Translations under genes and position numbers: made by a program
Origin: Veillonella tobetsuensis
GTDB lineage: Bacteria; Bacillota; Negativicutes; Veillonellales; Veillonellaceae
NCBI RefSeq assembly: GCF_001078375.1
Contig: NZ_BBXI01000003.1
Span: 1 to 64,000, forward strand
Reading direction: 5' to 3'
Length of the DNA: 64,000 nucleotides
The notes under the pieces: model-generated
Told to the model about the DNA's origin: nothing
What the model saw: only the letters and a program-made list of their open reading frames with translations
Database searches by the model: none
Shown here: positions 36,545 through 44,326 of the stretch, piece after piece
Numbering within the stretch: position 1 is the first letter of the stretch
Layout: every line of letters starts with the position of its first letter

Positions 36545-37900
36545 ATGGCTCGATTATTTGGTACTGATGGTGTACGTGGCGTTGTTAATGAATTTTTAAC
36601 ACCTGAATTGGCATACCATTTGGGGCGTGCAGCGGCAACACATTTTGGTAAAGAAAAAGAACATCCTACATTTTTAATTGGTAGAGATACGCGTATCTCT
36701 GGTTCCATGTTGGAATGCGCGTTGGCATCTGGCATCTGTTCTGTAGGCGGTAATGTAGTTATGGCGGGAGTCATTCCTACACCTGCTGTAGCATACCTTG
36801 TAAAGCAACAAGGCTTTGATGCGGGCGCTGTTATTTCTGCATCTCATAACCCATTCCCAGATAATGGTATTAAATTCTTTGATGGTAGTGGTTTTAAATT
36901 ACCAGATGAAGTAGAAGATCAATTAGAAGTATATGTACGTCAAAGTGCAGATAACGAATTACCTCGTCCTACAGGTGCTGGCATTGGTCGTGTAGAGTAT
37001 AATGCAAATCTTGCACATCACTATGCTCACTTTGTTCGTCATACAATCGATACATCCCTTGAAGGTTTAACGATTGTCTATGATGGCGCGAATGGTGCCG
37101 CTTCTAGCGTAGGTCCTGAAATTTTGTCTGGTCTTGGTGCAAAGGTTATCAATATCAATGTCAATCCAGATGGTTTGAACATCAATCATCATTGCGGTTC
37201 TACCCATATCGAAGGCTTGCAAGTAGCTGTTCAACAACACCATGCTGATTTAGGCATTGCCAATGATGGTGATGCAGACCGTTGTTTGTTAGTAGACGAA
37301 AAAGGTCAAGTCCTCGATGGCGACCAAATCATGCTTTTATGTGCTCTTAAATTGAAAGAAGAAGGTAAGCTCAAAGGCGATACCGTAGTTGGTACCGTTA
37401 TGAGTAATATTGGCTTCCACAAAGCAGCTGAAGAACTTGGTATGAAAACCGTTTCTACTGCTGTTGGTGACCGCTATGTATTGGAATATATGCGTGAACA
37501 CGACCTTTCCATTGGCGGTGAACAATCAGGTCACGTCATTTTCCTCGATCATAACACAACTGGTGATGGCATGTTGACTGCTGTTCAAGTGGCGGCTCTT
37601 GTAAAAGAAAAAGGCCAACCACTTTCTGAATTGGCTGGCATCATGACAAAATACCCACAAGTTCTTATAAACGTACGCGTTGCTACAAAGACTGGTTGGG
37701 AAGAAAACGATATCATCAAAGCTGCTATCGTAACAGCTGAAGGTGAACTTGGTGACGAAGGTCGCGTACTGGTACGTGCATCTGGTACAGAACCACTCAT
37801 CCGCGTTATGGCTGAAGGTCCTAATCAAGAAGAATTACAATCCTTATGCCAAGAAATTGCTGATATTATCGGTAGAGAACAAGGGTTGGCCGAAAAGTAG
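36545..37900 (+). CDS. glmM: phosphoglucosamine mutase
   Basis: A 451-residue alpha-D-phosphohexomutase: RLFGTDGVRG start, catalytic Ser in ISASHNPFPDNGIKFFDG, metal loop DGDADRC, sugar loop GGEQSGHVIF and C-terminal phosphate loop VRASGTEPLIRVM. Converts glucosamine-6-P to glucosamine-1-P for peptidoglycan and outer-envelope precursors, working downstream of GlmS, also in this window. AGGAG ribosome site. Confidence 0.96.
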   Translation: MARLFGTDGVRGVVNEFLTPELAYHLGRAAATHFGKEKEHPTFLIGRDTRISGSMLECALASGICSVGGNVVMAGVIPTPAVAYLVKQQGFDAGAVISASHNPFPDNGIKFFDGSGFKLPDEVEDQLEVYVRQSADNELPRPTGAGIGRVEYNANLAHHYAHFVRHTIDTSLEGLTIVYDGANGAASSVGPEILSGLGAKVININVNPDGLNINHHCGSTHIEGLQVAVQQHHADLGIANDGDADRCLLVDEKGQVLDGDQIMLLCALKLKEEGKLKGDTVVGTVMSNIGFHKAAEELGMKTVSTAVGDRYVLEYMREHDLSIGGEQSGHVIFLDHNTTGDGMLTAVQVAALVKEKGQPLSELAGIMTKYPQVLINVRVATKTGWEENDIIKAAIVTAEGELGDEGRVLVRASGTEPLIRVMAEGPNQEELQSLCQEIADIIGREQGLAEK

Positions 37901-37950
37901 GGTGTGAGGCAGCAGAGGAGCTTGCGACGATGAAGCCCACACATCACTTT

Positions 37951-37995
37951 GTTCCGAGCGTAAGATTTTGCAAAGCAAAATCCACAGCGAGGAAC
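37951..37995. repeat. interrupted inverted repeat downstream of glmM
   Basis: GTTCC and GATTTTGC pair with GCAAAATC and GGAAC across internal loops. Richer in GC than the rest of the 540-base gap. Role unknown; a repetitive or structured RNA element is possible. Confidence 0.35.
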
Positions 37996-38054
37996 CGATT
38001 ATATTAAGATTAAACCTAAAGTTTTTATCTATTATACAATTTCATATTAAAGGT

Positions 38055-38133
38055 ATACCCTTCTATATATGTCCCTTTGCTCCGTTCTACGTAAAGTCGC
38101 TGCAGGAACATATATAGGAGGGTATTTATTTTA
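38055..38133 (+). terminator. long-stem terminator-like hairpin
   Basis: An 18-bp stem (ATACCCTTCTATATATGT with its complement at 38108-38125, one G-U) encloses a 35-base loop and is followed by a T-rich run. The following ~300 bases to the next gene are AT rich, with no gene seen; they should hold the cassette promoter. Confidence 0.5.
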
Positions 38134-38440
38134 TATTTATTTAGGATGATTACTGAATGGAACTGTTATTATTACTCGAATGTTTCTAGATTTTACTATA
38201 GTTAACAATGATTGTACTTACTAGAGTATAGGTTGTAAATAGATACCAATTGTGATTAAATCATTTAGATTATGAGTCTCTATTACTATAAAAAGTGTTT
38301 TGTTTTTTATGCGTATAAAATATCCCATATAATTTTTTATTATTGACTTAGAAGTACATCAATCTTATAATGAGTTCATTAATAATTCATGAATATAAAG
38401 TGAGCTCTTAAGTGTTGTGATTACAAAATAGGGGGATGTT

Positions 38441-40081
38441 ATGACAACACAGTTTGTTAGTGAAATTGATTCAAATTTGATAGTTAACGATAAAAAAGAG
38501 ACTAAAAAATCGATATTTGAAGAGTACGAACGTGTAATTATAGATTCACTGTTGCAGACTTTTGGTTTAGATTTTATTATTCTTGATCAATATGGTGGTG
38601 ATGTAGATACTATTCATAATTTAGAGAAGGTTGGTGATAATTCTCGAATGAGTATTAAAAACTCTGAGACACGTCATAAATATGAAACTCGAGGTGAATA
38701 TGACTCGCATAAGTATCATAGTGATAAGCAATATATAACTAGAAATAGGGAGTTTAGTAAACAAAGAAAATCAGGTGGTATTAAAGATGCTTACACAAAA
38801 GAGACATTACATAAATCCCATGATTTAGATCATATTATTTCTGCAAAATCGATGCATGATAATGCAGCTGTATATGCGACGTCGTTAGACCCAGTTACAT
38901 TGGTAAACTCTGATGATAATCTCGTTCCGACGATTTCATCTGTGAATCGCTCTAAAGGTGCTAAATCTGTCAGTCAATTTTTGTCTGATTGGGAAAGTAC
39001 ACGAGAAATGAGACAGACAAAAATTAAAGAGTTGCGTAATAAGACTATATTGACGGATAAAGAGAGAAAACAATTAAAAAAATATGAAGAATTAGAAAAA
39101 CTAAAACCTGAAGAGGTAAAGAAACTTTATAATAAATCAAAGCAGTCTATGGACAATAAACTTAATAAAGACTATTATACAAGTTCAAAATTTGCAAAGG
39201 ATACAACTAAAGCGGCATTGAAGCTCGGTGGCAAAATGGCTGTTAAACAAGTTATTGGATTTGTTTTAGTTGAAGTATGGTTTTCGGTTAAAGAACGAAT
39301 TAGCTTTTGTTTGGGTGATTCCTTAAAATCGTTTTTCTCTGAAATCTTGGAAGGGATAAAGGAAGGTTTTACTAAAGCAAAAAGTAAGTATAAAGAGATC
39401 ATCTCTAAGATTAAGGAAGGTTTACTATCTGGCATTATTGCATCTTTAATGACAACCCTAACTAATACGGTAAAAACATTACTTGAGAGTTCGGTAAAGA
39501 TATTGAGGCATGCCAGTAGTGCGATTGTTCAATCTATTAAGGTTTTGTTCTTTGATAAGCATAATAGCTGGCAAGAAAAAATACATGCTGTTTTGGTTTT
39601 GTTAGCAACTTCTGCATCTACCATAATTGGTTCTTTAATTGGAGGTTACTTAGCTCCCACATTATCTAATATTCCTATAGTAGGAGATTTGCTAGTTACA
39701 TTTATTGAAATATTCATATCAGGTATGTTAAGTTGTACTCTTATATACTTTATTGATAAATGGAATATAGCAAAAAAAATAGTAGATTTTATACAGAGTC
39801 TTGATGTGAACCCTTTTGGCGAATATGTTGAAAGTATGAAACAACGAGTTGCCGCATATGAAGCATATGTTGCTAAACTGTTAGAAGTTGATGTAGATAG
39901 TGTTGTTAGAGAGACTAAAAGATATGCGCAAGTAGTGTCTATTTTACAGTCCGGTAATGATGATGCGGTAACTAATTATGAGCTAAAAACACTATTTAAG
40001 GACTTAGAAATCACATTGCCATGGAAAGGTGATTTTTCTAGTTTTATGAGTGATAAAAATAGTCAATTGGTATTTGAATAA
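38441..40081 (+). CDS. HNH-like domain protein with large membrane region, function unknown
   Basis: A 546-residue protein I cannot name. Residues 1-120 are highly charged. SHDLDHIISAKSMHDN (126-141) followed by NSDDNLVP (156-163) and VNRSKGAKS resembles an HNH nuclease core (D130, H131, N156, N160, N169). Residues 185-250 are lysine/glutamate rich and probably coiled coil. From about 260 to 440 there are several hydrophobic or amphipathic segments (GKMAVKQVIGFVLVEVW, GLLSGIIASLMTTL, AVLVLLATSASTIIGSLIGGYL, LLVTFIEIFISGML), so the C-terminal half is probably membrane inserted. AGGGGG ribosome site. First gene of a coupled four-gene cassette. Confidence 0.7.
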   Translation: MTTQFVSEIDSNLIVNDKKETKKSIFEEYERVIIDSLLQTFGLDFIILDQYGGDVDTIHNLEKVGDNSRMSIKNSETRHKYETRGEYDSHKYHSDKQYITRNREFSKQRKSGGIKDAYTKETLHKSHDLDHIISAKSMHDNAAVYATSLDPVTLVNSDDNLVPTISSVNRSKGAKSVSQFLSDWESTREMRQTKIKELRNKTILTDKERKQLKKYEELEKLKPEEVKKLYNKSKQSMDNKLNKDYYTSSKFAKDTTKAALKLGGKMAVKQVIGFVLVEVWFSVKERISFCLGDSLKSFFSEILEGIKEGFTKAKSKYKEIISKIKEGLLSGIIASLMTTLTNTVKTLLESSVKILRHASSAIVQSIKVLFFDKHNSWQEKIHAVLVLLATSASTIIGSLIGGYLAPTLSNIPIVGDLLVTFIEIFISGMLSCTLIYFIDKWNIAKKIVDFIQSLDVNPFGEYVESMKQRVAAYEAYVAKLLEVDVDSVVRETKRYAQVVSILQSGNDDAVTNYELKTLFKDLEITLPWKGDFSSFMSDKNSQLVFE

Positions 40082-40335
40082 TGTTTCAGTGTGATCAATG
40101 TGGGAAATGCTGTGAGAAAGTCGGTAGCTCTAAGTTGTATGGATTTTTAGCAGATTCTACAGGTAAATGTAAATTTTTAAATGATAATAAATGTTCTATA
40201 TATGCTCAAAGACCCTTAATATGTAGGGTTGATGAAATGTATGAACATTATTATAAAGACTCTATGACCAGAGATGAGTTCTATGAGTTGAATTATATGT
40301 TATGCAATGTGTTAAAGAATGAAAAGGGGAACTAA
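40081..40335 (+). CDS. YkgJ-type cysteine-cluster protein
   Basis: An 84-residue protein with CDQCGKCC near the N-terminus, CKFLNDNKCSIYAQRPLICR and a further Cys at MLCNVL, the pattern of YkgJ/CxxCxxCC proteins that may bind zinc or an iron-sulfur cluster. The start ATG shares its first base with the previous stop (TAATG), so translation is coupled. Role in the cassette unknown. Confidence 0.75.
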   Translation: MFQCDQCGKCCEKVGSSKLYGFLADSTGKCKFLNDNKCSIYAQRPLICRVDEMYEHYYKDSMTRDEFYELNYMLCNVLKNEKGN

Positions 40336-40337
40336 TT

Positions 40338-41342
40338 ATGCCATTACCATTTATTGTTGGAGCAATTGCGGTAGCAGCAGGTGCGACGGGGGTTGCAAAA
40401 GGCGTATCAGGAGCTAGTAAAATTAAAAAAGCAAAAGAAGAGGCTGAACTTATTGAATCAATGTATGAAGATGATAAAGAGCGATTGGGTGATCAAGAGG
40501 AGTCTACACAACATACTATGGATTCTCTTGGGAAAAAAGAACTTGATATCATGGCATCATTTAAAGTTTTCAGTGATACTATAGAGAAAATTCATAATAG
40601 ACCTAAATTTAAGTATGAAGGTCTTGGTGGGAATGATATTGCACAAATTGATATTAAGAGATTGAAAGATGTATCTATTGGTGCTGAAGCTTTAAAAGCA
40701 ACCGTGGCAGGATCTGCGCTCGGAGTAGCAGGAGCTTGTGCAGCAAGCGGTGCCACTGCAAGTGCAGTCAGTATGTTTGGTGTAGCATCTACAGGTACGG
40801 CTATCAGTGGATTATCAGGAGCTGCTGCAACTAATGCCACATTAGCTGCATTAGGTGGTGGTAGTTTGGCTGCTGGTGGTGGTGGTATTGCACTAGGGTC
40901 TGCAGTGCTTTCTGGAGCGACACTGGGAATAGGTCTTATGGTAGGTGGTTTTGCAATCAGCCATGTGGGTAATAAGGCTAAAGAGAATGTAAATAAAGCT
41001 TGGGACGAATATTGGAAAGCCGAAGAATTAATTAATGAGGCTATTTCAATATTAGAAGAAATTGAAATAGCAGCTACAGATTATATAGAAGTTCTTACTG
41101 ATATTTCAGAAGAATACTTTAACTTGTTGGATTGGACTGTTAACTTAGTTAATGAACGCTGCTCTTGGGATACATATAGCATTGATGAGCAAAATAAAAT
41201 TGAGAAGCTAGTTCTATTAGTTGCAATTCTCTTCAAAATGTGCTCTGTTAAATTTATTTTACAAGAAAATAATAAGAATACTTTAAATAAAGATGATATA
41301 AATAAGGTGTATAAATTTATTGAAGATAATCCTATTGCTTAA
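40338..41342 (+). CDS. glycine-zipper membrane protein, function unknown
   Basis: A 334-residue protein. A hydrophobic N-terminus (MPLPFIVGAIAVAAGATGVAK) leads into an acidic helical stretch, then residues ~115-215 are a long Gly/Ala/Ser-rich hydrophobic block (ALGVAGACAASGATASAV, AALGGGSLAAGGGGIALG, GATLGIGLMVGGFAIS), followed by a helical C-terminal part. The layout resembles glycine-zipper membrane or pore-forming proteins, but no family was recognised. Starts 2 bases after the cysteine-cluster gene; GGGG ribosome site. Confidence 0.7.
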   Translation: MPLPFIVGAIAVAAGATGVAKGVSGASKIKKAKEEAELIESMYEDDKERLGDQEESTQHTMDSLGKKELDIMASFKVFSDTIEKIHNRPKFKYEGLGGNDIAQIDIKRLKDVSIGAEALKATVAGSALGVAGACAASGATASAVSMFGVASTGTAISGLSGAAATNATLAALGGGSLAAGGGGIALGSAVLSGATLGIGLMVGGFAISHVGNKAKENVNKAWDEYWKAEELINEAISILEEIEIAATDYIEVLTDISEEYFNLLDWTVNLVNERCSWDTYSIDEQNKIEKLVLLVAILFKMCSVKFILQENNKNTLNKDDINKVYKFIEDNPIA

Positions 41343-41367
41343 TATTGTTTAATTAGGAGTAATAACT

Positions 41368-41823
41368 ATGGGTACAATTAAGTGTGATTTCTCTGGTATA
41401 GATACGCTTGATATTATGATTGATGCGGGTTTTGGGATTAATAAATTAATGTTTGGTGATGAACCCGATGTTTATAAGAAAACAATTCCAATCTTCATGA
41501 AGAAAATTGTAAAAAAGAAATTGATTGAAATTTTATATGAATGTTTTAAGGAAAAAGATTCAGAGATAAGGTTTTTGAATTTTACGCATGATGTTGGGCT
41601 CTACTGTGGTCTTTCTAACATAATTTATAAAGATGAAAATGTAAAATTGTTAGTAAGAAATGAATTTATTAATGCTATCTACTGTTATGTTGAAAAAAAA
41701 TCAAGTAAGTTTGTTGATTTAGATCCTGCAGTTCTAGCGATGCTTAAAGATAAAGATATATTAGCATCTAAAATAGTTTTTGATGAACCTAAAATTTATG
41801 AATATTCTATAAAATCAAAGTAA
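41368..41823 (+). CDS. small soluble protein of the cassette, unknown
   Basis: A 151-residue mixed alpha/beta protein (MGTIKCDFSGIDTLDIMIDA...), no membrane segment, no recognised motif. TAGGAG ribosome site, 25 bases after the glycine-zipper gene, and last gene before the hairpin at 41830. Could be a regulator, effector or immunity factor; nothing in the sequence decides. Confidence 0.65.
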   Translation: MGTIKCDFSGIDTLDIMIDAGFGINKLMFGDEPDVYKKTIPIFMKKIVKKKLIEILYECFKEKDSEIRFLNFTHDVGLYCGLSNIIYKDENVKLLVRNEFINAIYCYVEKKSSKFVDLDPAVLAMLKDKDILASKIVFDEPKIYEYSIKSK

Positions 41824-41829
41824 TTGAAA

Positions 41830-41881
41830 AAAGGGGCTGTAACAGAATGCGGTTTTACCGTATTCTAGTTGCAGTCCCTTT
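41830..41881. terminator. hairpin at the cassette end, possibly the old IS end
   Basis: AAGGGGCTGTAACAGAATGC pairs with the complement at 41858-41881 (about 22 bp, one bulge, few G-U). It would terminate the cassette. Many IS elements end in GGGGCTGTAACAGAA-like inverted repeats, and a transposase remnant lies just beyond, so it may derive from the IS. Confidence 0.55.
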
Positions 41882-42034
41882 AAAATATAAGAAATACTAA
41901 GAAATTTAGATTTTTAAAATCTTATGTTTTCTTGGTATTTTTTGCTTTTAGACATACTTTAATAAGCCTTTAGATCTATTTAAAAATTTCTTGGTTTTAG
42001 CAGTTCCTTTTGAAGTAAATAATGTTATATTAAT

Positions 42035-42430
42035 TCATCTTGCTTTGATTCCGTTATGTAATTTTGCTAGATTGAATCCCTTTGACAAGAGATATAACAT
42101 CTTATATACGTTTCCACTGCCACAGTGTAAAAATCGTCTAAATTCAAGAACTTGTTTTAACACATCAAATGTGCCTTCCAATTAAATGGAACGATTAATT
42201 CGTAATTGAATGCCTGTATCACTAATCAGTCTATCTTGGTTTTCTGCCAATAAAACATCGTATGCAGGTGTAATTTCAACTCGTTTTACGGGAGTAACTG
42301 AGGTTGGTTTCATATACCGCTGGAATTCCTTCTTCTATTCACACCGGTTACAAGATTCACAAATATATACCTTTCTCTCAGATACAAACCCTGTTTTGTT
42401 TTTTGCCTTACGTGTGAAGGCATATTTTAA
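42035..42430 (-). pseudogene. IS1182-type transposase remnant
   Basis: Reading the minus strand from 42430 gives KYAFTRKAKNKTGFVSERKV...CESCNRCE, a stop, then VEITPAYDVLLAENQDRL, ISDTGIQLRINRSI, another stop, EGTFDVLKQ...FRRFL and FNLAKLHNGIKAR. This is the C-terminal part of IS1182-family transposases (ISDTGIQLRINRSIQVEGTFG-like) with in-frame stops at two places. The N-terminal half is gone. It abuts the 3' end of the adhesin gene. Confidence 0.8.
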
Positions 42431-43773
42431 TTTACAACAAGTTTATATCCATTCAAGTGAATGTTTTCACCAGTTGTGTCTTCGTTAGTTAAAGATTTTA
42501 CATAGCTGTCGCCTGTAAGTGTCCAGCTAGAGTCTTTGCTGAGTTTCAGTGTAATTTCTTTTGCTGTGTTGTCTGTGTTGATAGCGCCAACTAAACTAGA
42601 TTCATTTGTCAGGTCTAGTACAATGGTGCTAATTGCATCGGCTACAATATTGCCCTTTAAGGCTTGGTTGGAGGCGCGAAGTGTAAGGTGACCGCCATTT
42701 TCACCGGTTTTGCCCCAACGGGAGTCGGCTGCTGCTTTCACTAGTGTTGTAGTATTTGGAGTAGAGATAACATTGCCAGTAAGGTCTACCTCTGCAGTGG
42801 TGTTATTTACATAGATAAATGCGCCTGTAGCGTGAGAAGTGAGCGTGTTATTTTCTGCTTTGAGGCGTGCAATACCGCTTTCAGCGTCGCCAGAGAAGCT
42901 TTGGTATAGCATGAATCCATTATCTTTGTTCCCCGTTACAGTAGAGTTGGTAAGGGTGATGGAATTTTTACCTTCTACGACGCCGATTTCACTGTTTTTA
43001 GCTTCACCCGTAATGTAGTCAGCTGTGATATTACCAGTAGAGTAGATGATAGGGCTACCTTCACCAGATGTCGTTAATTTAGCAGCCTCTGCTGTGATTG
43101 TGCCTTCACCACGGTCTGTAGCGAGTGTAGCGGAGTGAGCCCCTTCGGTTGTAATTGTAAGGTTTTTACCATTCACCGTACCCTTATAGGTGGCGTCTAA
43201 ACCGCGAGAGGAATCACTTTTTGTATGAATGTTAGTATTTTCTACATTGATGACAGAACCTTCACCAGTGGCAAATACTGCATTCGAGCCATTGGAATTG
43301 GATGTAATATTGCTGCCTTTGATATTGATTTGACTACCGTCGGTACCGAGTATTACTGCATTTTGACCACGGAAATTACTATTGTCATCGCTGGTTGTGT
43401 TACCTGTTTTATCGAATACGCTGTTTTCGATGGTTACGACTGCTTTATCTTTGCCGATGAACGCATTTTGATCTGATGTTGTATTAGATATCAATTCATG
43501 TGCAATGGCTTTATTTTCGGTTACTACCGTAGTACCTGTGAAAGTATTAGGATTAGCTTCAGCTTTTGGAACTGGCCCATTAGGTGCACTCATAGGTGGA
43601 TTTCCAGCTGGTGGTGCACTTGGTATGTCTTCTGCAAAGGTTGGAAGGAATGCCAATGTAGAAAGGGCGGCACTTAATACGGCAGGAAGTACCTAACGGC
43701 GTAATTTTCTATATGAGTGTTTATGGTTTAGAGATGTTGTCTTTTTATGTGTTTTATTATTTTGTGTATTCAT
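42427..43773 (-). pseudogene. beta-helix secreted adhesin-like gene with a stop in its signal peptide
   Basis: The reading frame from the ATG at 43773 (AGGAGAG upstream) begins MNTQNNKTHKKTTSLNHKHS, continues YRKLRR, then TAG (codon 27, 43695-43693), then VLPAVLSAALSTLAFLPTFAED, the rest of a long autotransporter-style signal peptide. The remaining ~400 residues are Asn/Thr/Gly-rich repeats (SNSNGSNAVFATGEGSVINV, NSTVTGNKDNGFM) typical of right-handed beta-helix passengers. No C-terminal barrel is present; the frame ends KLVVN right at the IS remnant. Either inactivated, or expressed only by read-through or an internal start without a full signal peptide. Confidence 0.75.
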
Positions 43774-43960
43774 TGTAATCTCTCCTGTTAGACAATAAAT
43801 ATGCATCATGTAAGTTTTGAAAAATATGATTGTATAAAATTTTTATAATAAGTAGTATAATGATGGTGTATGAGTGATTTATGAAATCGTTTGGCTTTAT
43901 GTACCCCTATGAAAATAAGCGTTATATCTCGTGTTTAATGCTTTCATAAGGTCTAGATTC

Positions 43961-43990
43961 TTTACATTTATTACATCGATTTAGTATAAT
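43961..43990 (+). promoter_or_regulatory. promoter of the glmS transcript
   Basis: TTTACA, 18-base spacer, TATAAT. It places the transcript start about 45 bases before the ribozyme. The stretch 43774-43960 is AT rich and holds no gene. Confidence 0.55.
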
Positions 43991-44039
43991 ATAATTTAGT
44001 ATGATTACAATTGTACTAGTTCTGCCACATATTATTGAA

Positions 44040-44210
44040 AGGAATTCCAAATTCGTAAAGGCGAATAGCGCAAGTACCCGCGAAGGCAGTCGTTAGGGTA
44101 GACGAGGTGAAGAGTGATCGAATCATCAGCGGATGCTCTTCCGGCACATTCATGTCGTAACAGATACTAAAAAGCCCATTGGTAACAATGGAGACAAAGT
44201 GTATCTGAAT
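44040..44210 (+). ncRNA. glmS ribozyme: glmS ribozyme/riboswitch
   Basis: Conserved core elements in order: AGCGCAAGTACCCGCGAAGG, GTAGACGAGGTGAAGAG, ATCGAATCATCAGCGGATGC and TCTTCCGGC, then a stem CAGATAC/GTATCTG. These match the glucosamine-6-phosphate-sensing self-cleaving glmS leader. The expected cleavage is before the GCGC at 44068. It lies about 115 bases before glmS and would lower its mRNA when GlcN6P is plentiful. Confidence 0.92.
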
Positions 44211-44326
44211 GAATTGTATTGAAGTAATAATTAATACATAATTGAAACATTAATCTAGAACATTAATTAGTTAGCCTTAGTTGTTGGCTGGGGCTAGAAT
44301 ACCCCCAGTTATAGGAGGATATACTT

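Noticed and set aside
36442-36774. A 110-codon minus-strand ORF over the glmM promoter and start
   Set aside because: Antisense to glmM, without its own start signals.
41991-42488. Two plus-strand ORFs in the region after the cassette
   Set aside because: They are antisense to the IS1182 transposase remnant, whose minus-strand homology is clear.
42427-43656. Adhesin starting at the internal methionine at 43656
   Set aside because: That start lacks a ribosome site and cuts the signal peptide in half; the true start with a good site is at 43773, followed by TAG.
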